64,000 bases of DNA, from positions 24,397,139 to 24,461,138 of the forward strand of contig CM051512.1 of the NCBI GenBank assembly GCA_028015205.1, given 5' to 3'. Each line of letters opens with the position of its first letter. Position 1 is the first letter of the stretch. The position numbers and the translations under genes were made by a program. The notes beneath the pieces are model-generated. The model was not told the origin of the DNA, made no database searches, and worked only from the letters and a program-made list of their open reading frames with translations. Shown here piece by piece: positions 44,487-55,609 of this stretch. Source of the stretch: Mytilisepta virgata. Taxonomy: Eukaryota; Mollusca; Bivalvia; Mytilida; Mytilidae.

Positions 44487-46438
44487 TCAAATGATGTCAA
44501 AGAGACATGCGGATTCTTGATACCCAGCAGCAAGCAGCTGATTTTTCACTTTGTTATAAGCTAAACAACACAACGACCTCTTTGCACTGTCTGTGCAAAC
44601 TAGAGATGTGAGATATTTTCCATCGGGTGAAATCACAACAATGGAATTTGTCTCCGAATCTGCTACTAAAATGTTTCCATTTTCATCAACTGTTATGCCT
44701 TTTGGATCTTTTAATACGGATTTATTGTGAAACTGCCAGACTATTTCATTATCAGAATTCAGTACGGTGACAACATTTCTATCAGTAAACGCGATTTTAT
44801 CGTCAAAAGAAGTCACGAATGAATCTACAGAAAAGTCGGCATGATAAATAGTCCCAAATTCATAATTTTTCAGCCTCATTCTTTGTAGTCCGACGTTTTG
44901 TACACAATATACTAAAAAGCCATTACAATTCGTGACGCCGAAGCAAGGCTTGCCAATTTTAATTTTTTTAACTACTTTTTTGTTCCTAATGTCAACAAAA
45001 AATACATGTTTGGAAAAACCGCCTGTGACGGCTAATGTTTTCTGGTTTATCTCTGTGACGTCAAAGACTTGGCGCGGTAAGGAAATGCTGCATTTGTATG
45101 AACCATCGTTTGCATGAATGGCCAACAGTATATTACAAGAACAGGCGAAAATCATATCCCCATTCGACAACACACAGCAACCTGTCGTTTCTGATTTATC
45201 TTTGTTTGCGACTATAATTTTGTTTTGTATTTCCATTTTCCTATCATAAATATCTTTCATTGGAACTTGTACTTGTTTTCCACGGATATTACTAGGGGCA
45301 ATTGTTGGTGTTTTCGTTCTTAAAAATATTTCCCAAACTGTCATCGTTTCGATATCTTCCAGTGCCTGGTTAACATTAAAGAAGATACCTAATTGATTTG
45401 TTTTCCCATTGTTGTAAATTGATTGAAAGTCTCTGTTATTTCAAAACTATTTTCTCAAGTTCTTTAATACTGATAAATGTTTGAAAATTTGAAGCGTACT
45501 TTTGTATTTTACTAGTGATCTCTATTTTGATTCTACCTGCTTTTCTTTCGATTTCAAAACGCACAAGAGATCATTTATTTCTCTTTCGCTCTCTTGCGTC
45601 AGGAGAGATAACTCTGCCAAAGTAGATTTTTCTATTTCATCCAGACGCTTAATGACTCTCTCACGCACCTTCTTTATTTCTTGAGTGATATTTTCTTTCT
45701 GACACTTGATGTCATTGATATTTGCCATCCGATCTTTTATGACTTCTTTAATGTTATACAAAATATTTTCCATGTCTTGCTCGAGGTTCTGCATGGCAAC
45801 AGATCTTTTCATGTCTTGTGAGACATCGTCTATCGCTTTTGTGTCTTTACAGTCAGTATGGGTGTCAAGAATACACTTATGGTATAAAGGCTGCTCGTTA
45901 GTGAGTCAGCAAATCTGATACTTTTCATTATGTTTATCACAAAACAACTTCATTTCTAGAACAAAGGATGGTAACTCCTGATAGTTTTCTATCGAAATAG
46001 CGCCATGATGTCTCGTAGCTTTTGATATGCTGTGATGATCTTTACATTCAGGAGGCCTCGGAGGCCGAGTGGTCTAGGTAGTTCGTCATGACTACTATTT
46101 ATTTATCACTAGCCTCTCAAGGCTGGGGTTGTGAGTTCGAATCTCACCTGTGGCGGGGTGTGGTGGACTCCGATCTTAATTGACAACGATTACCAATTTT
46201 CCTACCGAAGGTCGGTGGTTCTCTCCGGATACTCCGGCTTCCTCCACCAATAAAAACTGGCCGCCGCGAAATGGCCAAAATGTGCTGAAAACGGGGTTAA
46301 ACCCCAACTAAACAAACAAACAAAATCTTTACATTCGGAACAAAGTGCATCTTCACATTCTGGGCACCATACTATCGCACAATTAAATCTATGCCAAATT
46401 TCACATATACCACATAGAATACGTTCTGGTATTGCTAT
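44487..46438 (-). pseudogene. TRIM-like gene 4, decayed and interrupted by a SINE
   Basis: All parts of the family are traceable on the minus strand. B-box 1 lies around 46340-46438 (ILCGICEIW, then VWCPECEDALCSEC). B-box 2 lies around 45840-45960, the coiled coil at 45522-45812, and an open 285-codon propeller at 44487-45344 ending LFDII. The defects are clear. The initiator is ATA (46438-46436) where paralogues have ATG. A TGA at 45908-45906 falls in B-box 2, where another zinc ligand is also replaced (PLYHKC for PLCKRC). The frame shifts between 45345 and 45540. A SINE occupies 46050-46324. The splice acceptor TTTCAG before the lost start survives. The long open propeller suggests recent death, or a shortened product from an internal ATG, which I consider less likely. 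Confidence 0.9.
46050..46324 (+). mobile_element. tRNA-derived SINE (MetaSINE-like) with 12-bp target duplication
   Basis: The 5' head resembles a class II tRNA: GGCCGAGTGGTCTAGG fits an A box and GAGTTCGAATCTC a B box. The body contains CTCCGGATACTCCGGCTTCC and the tail GGGGTTAAACCCC followed by (AAAC)n. ATCTTTACATTC flanks it at 46038-46049 and 46325-46336. The body resembles the conserved domain of molluscan MetaSINEs as I remember it; that name is tentative. It splits B-box 1 of the pseudogene. Confidence 0.85.
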
Positions 46439-48707
46439 ATTGGGATCTGAAAGTAAAATTTTTCGTTATGTTTGTATTAAGAGTAGCATGAATTATGCGA
46501 AACCTTTGCAAAAAAAATTAAAAGCCTATTTTTCTATTGAACCTAATTTTATTTGTTTAACCCAAGTTTCATTAAAGGAATGCCGGTTTTGCTATCGAAA
46601 ATGTTTCCAAAATTACAAACTGAAAATGGCGTAAAACCAAGCTAAACCCCTAAAAAATAATGTAAAGATATTTTATCCAACCTCACTAGGCACACTTTTG
46701 AAAAAGCTGCAGTTCGTCTGCCATTTTATCCAAATATTACTCTCCCGTCCCTGCACCATCATTTGATTTCAATTATGTTTCAACCCTTCTTTGTTAACCA
46801 CAATTTTTAGATTGTCTTTAAAACCTACATTTATAAACATCCTTCCTGGCCTTCCCCTCCCATTATAGTCTAATATCCCGTATGATAAACAATATGGCCG
46901 TCATCACGGCAATTACCACATTCGCTTCAGGACAATAGTTTTGGAAGTATCTGATGAACTTTGGAAGGCGATCCCAATCATTTTTAAGCCATATTTTGTA
47001 AAAACGTTTATTTAGGTCCATTTATCATCAAGTCTATCCTAAGTTCTTGTATTTTCATGCTCTTTATATCTTCACACGTCACAGATATACATGTATATTG
47101 TTCAAATGATAAGTATTCATGTATAAGTACTTCCAGTCACGTGGCAAGAGAGGAAGTAATCAACTATCTTCTTTCTTTTTTATAACACTGTCTATATTGG
47201 GAATCCCATTGTCATTTAATATATATTATTCGCTTTAATAAGTGTTCCATGCGGAAATGATTTGCAATAGTAAAATGTATCAACAATATTTGAACAATTT
47301 AATTGACTAAATTGTATAACCTTATACATGTTTAAAATTCCTGTAATGGGATGGTAGATTAATGTTTAACACTAAAAACCTCCATAATGAAAACCCAACA
47401 GAGATTTTATTGCTGTTCTTCCTGTTAAACTTCAAGTCACAATAAAATCGTCAAAATACAAAAAAATCGGACACCCTATTGCAAGTTTAACACAGCGGCT
47501 GGTAACGTCTAGAGTATATATAAAATAAATTAAGCAATACAATTACTATTCACGTGGGATATAGGAGGATTCACCTGGAGACAGAATAACGTATCTGGAT
47601 AGCTTGACATTCGATCCTGCAGAGCTATTACCTTGTGATCCAACACAATATTTTTCTGGCTCACTGTTTCGGTCTTAGGGTTTATATTCATACACATGAA
47701 AATTTATGTTTTCTTCTTTCAAAAGAAAAGCCTAAAGGAAAACTATTTTGGATAATTCTAGAGATTACAAAATTATCTTTGGAACATTTTTCATACGGTA
47801 AAAATGTGTTTCCCGAACAAAGTAATAATTAACTCATTTGACATATTCCTTTCCAAGCAATTATGTATGAAATTAATGAATCTATACTTCACAATGTTTT
47901 ATGATCCTATTTAGTGAAACAGGGTCTTTTTATAGATCTTAAAGTTAACGAATCAACATGATCGAATTTAAAGCAATACTTACCAAAACAACAGAACTTG
48001 GCATTGGGATGGTAGCAAAATAGCCAGAAAGGTTTCATATTGTGAAAAACGACTGACACTTTACTACATCTACGTTTATCGTAATTTTAAATTGGGGGTT
48101 TCTGCTAAAAAAAATGAGGCTTTTCTACTTTTTTTTAAATCCCGATAACCTCAGTTCAATTCTTGATAACGTCGGGTCAGAACATTGTGACGTAGAAAAT
48201 AACTTCCGGTCACCCGTCGTTATAGTCGCGTTATCCTTCATCAACCTTTAAGATATCAGGACAGGCCGTTCTGAAGTTGTCTACAGAACTCTGCACGGTG
48301 AGATAGGCCGGGGAAATGTGTTAATCCTTGACTAACAGGCGTTGTCCACGCTTGATGTAGGACTACCACCTGTCTCTGTTGGAGGTCATATTGAATTACT
48401 GTGTAGGAGTTTTTATGTATTACATTAACTCGAAGAAGTGGTCACCTCTCTAATGCAGTCAGCGGTAACTTAAAAGTTACTCTGCCTTGAACATTCGCCT
48501 ACATTAGGCGGCCATTTTACTTTCCAGACTTGTTAAAACTTTTGTAGTTGACATTCGTACCTTGATCATCAATGACTATATCTATTCAATTTGACAAATG
48601 CCGCAGCTGATACATCAAAGTCGGCGCCATAGAAAGTGCCAGTACAATGTTTAGTGCATTATGCTGAAACCCCATTCAATTTCAGATCAAATCCTTGCCT
48701 AATATCG
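46439..48707. other. Upstream region of the pseudogene, no supported gene
   Basis: Short frames at 46440-46634 and 47635-47832 have no domain. A minus-strand donor, TTTTG then GTAAGT with GT at 47983-47982, could be the relic of the first exon of gene 4, giving a ~1.5-kb intron. The rest shows nothing I can name. Confidence 0.35.
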
Positions 48708-48786
48708 ACTACTGGTCGGCTCGGAGTCAGTATAATGTGTCCAAGGGTGGTGATATGTCTTCCTGCGGATAGTTACCTCGTTATAG
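48708..48786 (+). mobile_element. SINE body fragment
   Basis: CGGCTCGGAGTCAGTATAAT to GCGGATAGTTACCTCG repeats almost word for word at 48990-49054 inside the fuller SINE just downstream. Confidence 0.75.
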
Positions 48787-48861
48787 TAAAGGTATAACGA
48801 AGGATAACAAAATATACAGGTTTACAATATCATCCAGTCGATCGTAGCGGGATTTACATGC

Positions 48862-49092
48862 AGATTTAACCGCCTCGGTGGCGCTCTGCTCGAGTACGGA
48901 AGATCGCAGGTTCGATCCCCGACCGTGTCATACAAAGGGCATTAAAATTGGTATTTCCTGCTTCAAGGATTAAGAGCAAAGATCCACTGGTCGGTTCGGA
49001 GTCAGTATAATGTTTCCGAGGGTGGTGATATGTCTTCCTGCGGATAGTTACCTCGTGACCTAGCACATTAAAAATCCGGCCCAGCGACACGC
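48862..49092 (+). mobile_element. tRNA-derived SINE
   Basis: The head CGCCTCGGTGGCGCTCTGCT and B-box GGTTCGATCCC (48909-48919) are tRNA-like. The body continues with GTGTCATACAAAGGGCATTA, CGGAGTCAGTATAATG and CGTGACCTAGCACATTAAAA. A true tRNA gene is ruled out because the acceptor stem cannot pair. Confidence 0.8.
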
Positions 49093-49134
49093 TATTTTTT
49101 AATCTAACTGCAAACCAGTTGAATTAGACAAAAA

Positions 49135-50110
49135 AAGTTGTGTTGCCTCATGTGTGCAGATGATGTCGTTTTATTATCTGAAACAGCAGACGGCTTACAA
49201 AAATGTCTTTCTTTCCTACAAGATTATTGTACCAAATCATTAGTATTTAATAAAACTGGACGGTTGGAACCAGTCAAATTTATCTTTAATAATCATATTA
49301 TTCAGAATGTATAGAGCTACACGTATCTTGGTGTGAACTTTAATATCTCTGGAAATTTTAGAGAGGAAAAATTTGAATTATATAAAAAAAGGTCTTGAAA
49401 CATATTTCAAGATCAGAAAATGTTTTGAACAAAGTAAACCTTAACTTAAGAAACTTTTACATGTCTTTGACCAGACATTGAATCCAGTTTTGCTCTATGG
49501 GAGTGAAATTTGGGGTATTTTTGATGTAAAAAAGTTAAAATATCTGAAAGATTCTTATTTAAGTAAATTGTGTGATGACTTAATATCCGAAAAATTGCAT
49601 ATAAAAATTTCTAAATATTTGCTTGAAGACCTAGATTCTCAACAAATATTGCAATGATGGGTGAACTTAGACGTTACCCCCTGCTTCTTGAGCTCCGTCT
49701 CAATATGATAAATTTATCTAATTTACAAAATGGTTTAGCTGCAGACGCATTCATTGTCTCAAAACAGCTCCATAGTGAAAAAAACATCCTCTTGGTACAG
49801 TTGTATCATAGATTATTAATTATTTTAATATAAACAAAACCAGTCTTAATATTTCTAAAAGCATTCTTAAAAGCATAACCGTTACATTATTTCATGCTAA
49901 ATATAACACTATTTGGAGTAATCATATTTTTGATGATAGAAAATAACTTTCTCATGGCAACAAGTTACGTACATACAGGCTTTTTAAAAATAACTTCAAA
50001 TTTGAAAATTATCTAAAGTGGGGGAGTCCTAGCCAAAGAAGGCTAATCACAAATTTTAGAATTAGTTCACATAAATTAGAAATTGAGCACCTTGCTGCCA
50101 CTTGACGTTA
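49135..50110 (+). mobile_element. Non-LTR retrotransposon RT fragment, degenerate
   Basis: Starting at the YADD-like box, the plus strand reads CADDVVLLSETADGLQKCLS, then SYTYLGVNFNISGNFREEKF, PVLLYGSEIWGIF and ISSHKLEIE, with a stop at 49312-49314 and frameshifts. The fingers, palm N-terminus and C-terminal zinc finger are missing. It differs from the LINE at 50165 and the fragments at 661. Confidence 0.8.
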
Positions 50111-50116
50111 AACAAT

Positions 50117-50150
50117 TCATCCATCCATCCATCCATCCATCCATCCATCC
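50117..50150. repeat. (CATC)n microsatellite, element tail
   Basis: About eight CATC units follow CTTGACGTTAAACAATT, a 3' end like those of many molluscan SINE/LINE tails. Confidence 0.85.
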
Positions 50151-50198
50151 TAATATCGATGCATTACAATTTTCCATAATAAAAAAAACAGCACTTCA

Positions 50199-51185
50199 GT
50201 GTTAAAAAGTTCAAGTTCACTTTCTAAGATGATTTCGCCACATGCTGTACTAATTTCAAATCTTCTTTCTTTATTTATGACACTTGCATTACCTAGAAAT
50301 AGAGAAAAACATATAAGTCATATACTGGTACTTGATTTTATACTAAGTCTGAACCAGCTAAGTACATATATACCATCTTATATTAGTACATTTGAACTTA
50401 AAAAGCATGTTATTATAGCATATCTACAGATTTGGCTATCTCATCTTTTTGTTTTTAAATGTTTTTTGGGTCTTAATCCACAAACTTTATTTCAAGTTGT
50501 AAATAAGAGAAAACATTTTACATTGTTTAGCACTAAAAAAATATATGACCAACTTTATCTAAATTGTAAGTGGGTGTATGACTTATGTAAATTAATCCAT
50601 GTCATTTTGAAATATGACAATATACTTCAAGTATTAAGAATAAAAGAAAATATCCAGGAGTTCAAAGTGATATGCCATATTATGAACCCTGAACTGTACA
50701 CAATTTTATATAATACTAAAATTATGTTACAACAGATAGGTAACTGGCTTTTTTTATATTTAATTTTATGTCTGTATTGTCTCTCTGTGTACTATGTATG
50801 TGTTGTCTTTGCATATTGTATTTTGTTTTACATGTTGTGTGGACTACACGTGGTCCTGTTTACAAACAAAGTCACGTGCCATATAATGACCTTTAACCTA
50901 GTCGGAATATTGACACATTTACAACGAAGAAAAATCATAATAACATATATAATCAATAAACAAAGATACAATTTATTAATGTTAAGTAATGTTAAAGAAA
51001 AACAAAATCGAAGATATGTAAAGTTTAAAGATAAAGTAATAATTATTACTTTTTTTGATTTGTCCGCTTCTGTTCTGACTTGTACAAATTCACCTGAGAA
51101 ATTATTTATAGAACAAGAAGACACAAAAATCAATATCGACTTCCCTATTTCTTTTCTATCATGTCTGTTCACATTTGTACTTTAA
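50199..51185 (+). CDS. Open frame upstream of LINE ORF2, possible ORF1
   Basis: 328 codons with no recognised domain. Residues about 180-220 form a hydrophobic, Cys/Tyr-rich stretch (LYLILCLYCLSVYYVCVVFA) that would be a membrane segment if translated, which is unusual for a LINE ORF1. It ends inside ORF2 with a 25-base overlap in another frame. Its position fits ORF1. Extreme T-richness and the absence of a coiled coil or RNA-binding motif argue that it may only be an AT-rich open stretch. Confidence 0.3.
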   Translation: MLKSSSSLSKMISPHAVLISNLLSLFMTLALPRNREKHISHILVLDFILSLNQLSTYIPSYISTFELKKHVIIAYLQIWLSHLFVFKCFLGLNPQTLFQVVNKRKHFTLFSTKKIYDQLYLNCKWVYDLCKLIHVILKYDNILQVLRIKENIQEFKVICHIMNPELYTILYNTKIMLQQIGNWLFLYLILCLYCLSVYYVCVVFAYCILFYMLCGLHVVLFTNKVTCHIMTFNLVGILTHLQRRKIIITYIINKQRYNLLMLSNVKEKQNRRYVKFKDKVIIITFFDLSASVLTCTNSPEKLFIEQEDTKINIDFPISFLSCLFTFVL

Positions 51186-54100
51186 ATACTAAAGGTCTTC
51201 AACAAGCTGAAAAAAGAAAACGATTGATTGAGTGGAGTAATCAACAAAAATGTAATATTTTGTTTATACAAGAAACACATTTTACTAAGGAATTAAATAA
51301 AACTTTAGAAAAAGAATTTGATGGTGATTTGTTTCATAGCAGAGGGTCTAGTAATTCAAGGGGTGTAACTATTTGGATTAAAAAGAGTGTAAACTATAAA
51401 CTCATTGATCAGTACAATGACTTAGAAGGAAGAATAGTATTACTGAATATTGAAATAAATGACAGCATTGTAACACTTATAAATATTTATGCACCAAATA
51501 AAAAAAATATGCAGAAATACATTCTTTAAAAATTTGAAAAATATTATTGAACAGCATAGTACAGGACATATAGTGTTGGGGGGAGATTTTAATGACATAA
51601 ACACAGAAATTGATTCAAAAAATAAAGCATGGCAAAAATTTGATAAACCAGTTTACGGACTAAAATCAATAAAGAAATCTTTGAAATTAATTGATGTATG
51701 GAGAGAAAAAAATAGATCAAAAACACAGTACACTTGGTGCAGAAAAGACAGGTCCGAAGCAACCCGTATTGATTTCTTTTTGATAAGTAAAGAAATATAC
51801 ATGAAATGTAATAAATGTGACATTAGACCGGCCATTATCAAGTATACTGACCATAATAGTGTTTCTTTAAAAATAAAACTAAGTAGAGGAACAAAAGGAA
51901 AGGGTTATTGGAAATTAAATTCAAGTATTTTAAATGATAATGAATGTGTAATTTTGATAAACAATTTAATTCAGGTATATGAACAGAAAATAGGTAAAGA
52001 AACTAATTTAGGTATCTTATGGGACAATTTCAAATTAGAAGTAAGGGACATAACTATGGATTTTTGTAAGAGAAAAGCCAAACTTAAGAAAAGTAAAATA
52101 ACTTTATATGAAACTGAGATACAAAACCTACAAGAGAAAATTGATAATAAAGAAATAGATAAAGAAGAAAATATAAAAAAGATAAAAACATTAGAAGAAT
52201 CTTTAGAAAAACTATACTTAGAAAAAATTAAAGGAAATCAAGTTCGATCAAGAGCTAAATGGATTGAGGAAGGGGAGAAAAATACAGCCTATTTTCTAGG
52301 ACTAGAAAAGTCAAGACAATCAAAGAAAACAATTACTGAACTTTATGACGAAAATGGAAATATAACCGATAATCAAGATAAAATTTTAGAATTAGAAATA
52401 AACTATTACAAAAACTTATACAAGTCTACAAATCCTAAATTAGAAGAAATTCAACATTATATAAATGATAATAAAGAGAACATAAAACTTAAATCTAATG
52501 AAAGTGATATTTGTTAAGGTCTTCTTACAGAAGAAGAATGCACAAATTTTAAAATGAAATTGAATCGTTCACCAGGTAAAGATGGGCTTACGGTAGAATT
52601 TTACAGGACTTTTTGGAATAAAACAAAAAAATTTATCCTTTCAGTGTTCTCTTATAGCTATAAGAAAGGGGAATTAACAAACACACAAAAAATTGGAGCT
52701 ATTTCTTTAATTTATAAAAAGAACGATCCATTATCATTAGACAATTACCGTCCTATTACACTCCTTAATTGTGATGTAAAAATTATTGCTTATGCTTTGG
52801 CACAGCGATTAAAAAGAGTCCTACCAAGTATTATTAATTCTGATCAAAAAGGTTACGTCCAAAACAGGTACATTGGCTTCAACATTCGTCAAATACAAGA
52901 TTTAATTGATTATAGTGAAAAATTTAATATTGATGGGGCTATTTTATTTTTGGACTTTTCAAAAGCCTTCGACTCACTAGAACGAAACTTTATGTTGTTT
53001 ACTTTGAGAAACTTTGGGTTTAAAGAATCTTTTATACATTGAGTTGAAACTTTATATAAAGATACTAAAAGTTGCATACTAAATAACGGTTGGGTATCAG
53101 CCCCTTTTCAACAGGAAAGAGGAATAAAGCAAGGCTGTCCATGCTCTGCATTACTTTTTGTGCTATCTGTAGAAATTTTGGCCACTAAATTAAGAGAAAA
53201 TAATGATCTTAAGGGTATTACAATAAAATTAGATGGTAAAACATGTAGTTTAAAAATATGTCAACTGGCAGATGACACTACCCTGTTTTTAAAATCCAAA
53301 AAAGAAATCACACTTGCACTTAACATAATTGAAATCTTTGGTAATTTATCTGGCTTAAAACTCAATAGGAATAAAACAGAAGGAATTTGGTTGGGCAAGT
53401 TAAAACATTGTAAAGACAAATACGAAGGCATTAGTTGGGCAACAAAACCAGTTAAAAGTTTAGGAATTTATTTTGGTTACAACCACACCGAGTGTCAAAA
53501 ACTTAATATAGAAAAAATAATAACCAAGATTGAAAAATTAATTTCAGATTGGAGTAAAAGAAATCTGACATTGATAGGCAGAATAACAATAATTAAAGCT
53601 CTAGCACTTCCAAATATAACTTATATAGCATCAAATACTGTTATTGCAAAAAAAGATTTACAGCACATCAAAAATATAATATATCAATTTATATGGAAAA
53701 GTAAGCGAGACAAAATCTCTCGAGATATATTAGTGAAAAATTATGATAAAGGGGGGCTGAAAATGATAGATATTGAAGCGTATATAAAATCGCTTCATGT
53801 TAAGTGGGTAATTAAATTTATAAGTGAAAAAGAAGCTAAGTGGACAATTGTTCCACACATATATTTTGACAATTTTGGAAAGGACCTCCTAATATTCAAA
53901 GCAAAATCAAGCGGTATGATAAAAACACACCAGAAAAGTATTAATTCATTAACGCCATTCTATCAAGAAATTGTAAAATCCTGGTATAGTGTAATTGATA
54001 AATCAGATAATGAACAAAAAAACTTTAGGGAAATAAGAAAACAAATTATTTGGGGTAATAATCAAATAAAATTTAATGGAAAATGATTGTTCATAAAAAA

Positions 54101-54965
54101 TTGGATTGATAGTAATATTACTTACATCAATGACATAATTGATGATTATGGCAACATATCAGAAGAAGTTATTTTGTCAAAATTGTCAAACAAAAGAAAT
54201 TGGATATCAGAAGTAAAACAGGTCAAAGATGCAATCCCAAAATCTTGGAAAAAAGAATTAAAAAATGAAAATTCTTATAAATCAAAAGTTAATATAGATA
54301 AGAGTATTATAAATTCCATAAATGGTAACAAAATTTTTGAACATATGAATGATAAATCTATATACTCATACATACTTTCTGAAAACGATAAATCACCAAT
54401 TGGTCTATTGAAATGGGAAGGTGTTTTTAATGAAAATGAATTTACCATGTATAGTAATTTCAAAAATACTCTCCTATTTATATTTCAATTTTTAAATGAC
54501 AACAAATTAAAAATGTTCAAATGGAAATTGTTACATTTTATATTACCATGTAAGAGTTTACTGTTTACATGGAAAATTGTAGAAAATAATAAGTGTAATT
54601 TCTGCAGCGAGGTGGAAAATTATGAGCATTTTTATCTTACATGTACTTACAATGATGTGTATTGGAATGAAATTAGGAAATTGTTTCGATATTTGAATTT
54701 TAATATCAATATGTTTAATTCAAAAACTTTAGTATTTGGATATAAAATTAATGACAAAGACTATTATCAGGTTAATTATTTGGTGACACTTATTTACTTT
54801 AGTAATTACAAATCATATTTTGTATCCGATAAAAAAGAGAAACAAGTAGACACATTTCAGATATTTAAAAAGGAAATTTTAAGTATTGTTCAATTCAACA
54901 AAATGCTAAATAGACCAACATTTCCTATAGTCGATAAAGTATCGAAATATATTTCAAACGTATAG
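51161..54965 (+). pseudogene. LINE ORF2: endonuclease, reverse transcriptase, CCHC finger (broken)
   Basis: The frame opens with NTKGL and FIQETHF, then GGDFND and TRIDFFL and TDHNSV of the apurinic-type endonuclease (51161-51870). The reverse transcriptase follows with SPGKDGLTVEFY, NYRPITLLNCDVKI, FLDFSKAFDS, GIKQGCPCSALLF and the catalytic box LADDT at about 53266-53280. Near the end CNFC, a His and a Cys fit C-x2-C-x7-H-x4-C (about 54595-54645). Lesions: a frameshift between 51489 and 51529, and in-frame stops at 52515-52517, 53040-53042 and 54084-54086. The rest stays in one frame, so the copy is fairly young. Confidence 0.9.
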
Positions 54966-55000
54966 ATACAGATATATTTATAGTGGACTACCATGTGCGA

Positions 55001-55609
55001 ACATGTGGTTGGCCTAATTTATCATCAGTACCGTTAACTCACCTGTACATAAATATCTGAAGATTCCGTCTTTTATAAGTATCTTTCGAAAATATCCAGC
55101 TATACAGTAAATTAAAAAAAATCCATACGATAATGCTGAAAATTTAAACTGAAAATCAACAAATTCAATCCAATATACACATGTTTTTTTTCTCGATTTG
55201 TTTATCACAGGATGGTAATATAATATTAGAAACTAATACGGAAAGGCTATGTAAAGAATTCGTAAAACTGTATTTACTAACATACTTAAATTTTACAATA
55301 TATGGCTCCCTGGAGTATATTGTATTAATAAACAGGGATATCTAATAGTTCACTGGCTATTAGATAAATTGTTTTACAGTGAATATTGTGCAATAAAGAG
55401 AAGTTTAAGAGTTAAAAAAAAAAACAATTTTCCATAATACACCAAAAATAATCTTTCAATGTTTATTGAATTATTTTACCCATTTCACAGTTTGTTTATT
55501 GAATGTTTATAAATGAGCAGTGTGACTTGCGATAACATATACAAAGAAGAACAAATGATTCTAACATTTTCTAACTGGTTATATACAAAGGAATGAACAA
55601 AAAAAAATT
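55001..55609. other. LINE 3' end and 3' flank of TRIM-like gene 5
   Basis: AT-rich. The LINE tail merges into it without an obvious poly-A. It would include the 3' UTR of the gene at 55610. Confidence 0.4.

Larger units (their letters stand above)
50165..55000 (+). mobile_element. Tx1/L1-like LINE, nearly full length but disabled
   Basis: An upstream open frame (50199-51185) overlaps an endonuclease-reverse transcriptase ORF2 (51161-54965). Endonuclease, reverse transcriptase and a C-terminal CCHC finger occur in order. The exact 5' and 3' ends, poly-A tail and target duplication are not visible to me, so the limits are approximate. The L1/Tx1 clade is assigned from the NTKGL and SPGKDGLTVEFY motifs. 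Confidence 0.85.

Noticed and set aside
46051..46160. Possible tRNA genes at 46051 and 48871
   Set aside because: A and B boxes are present, but the stems do not fold as a tRNA. Both continue into SINE bodies with simple tails.
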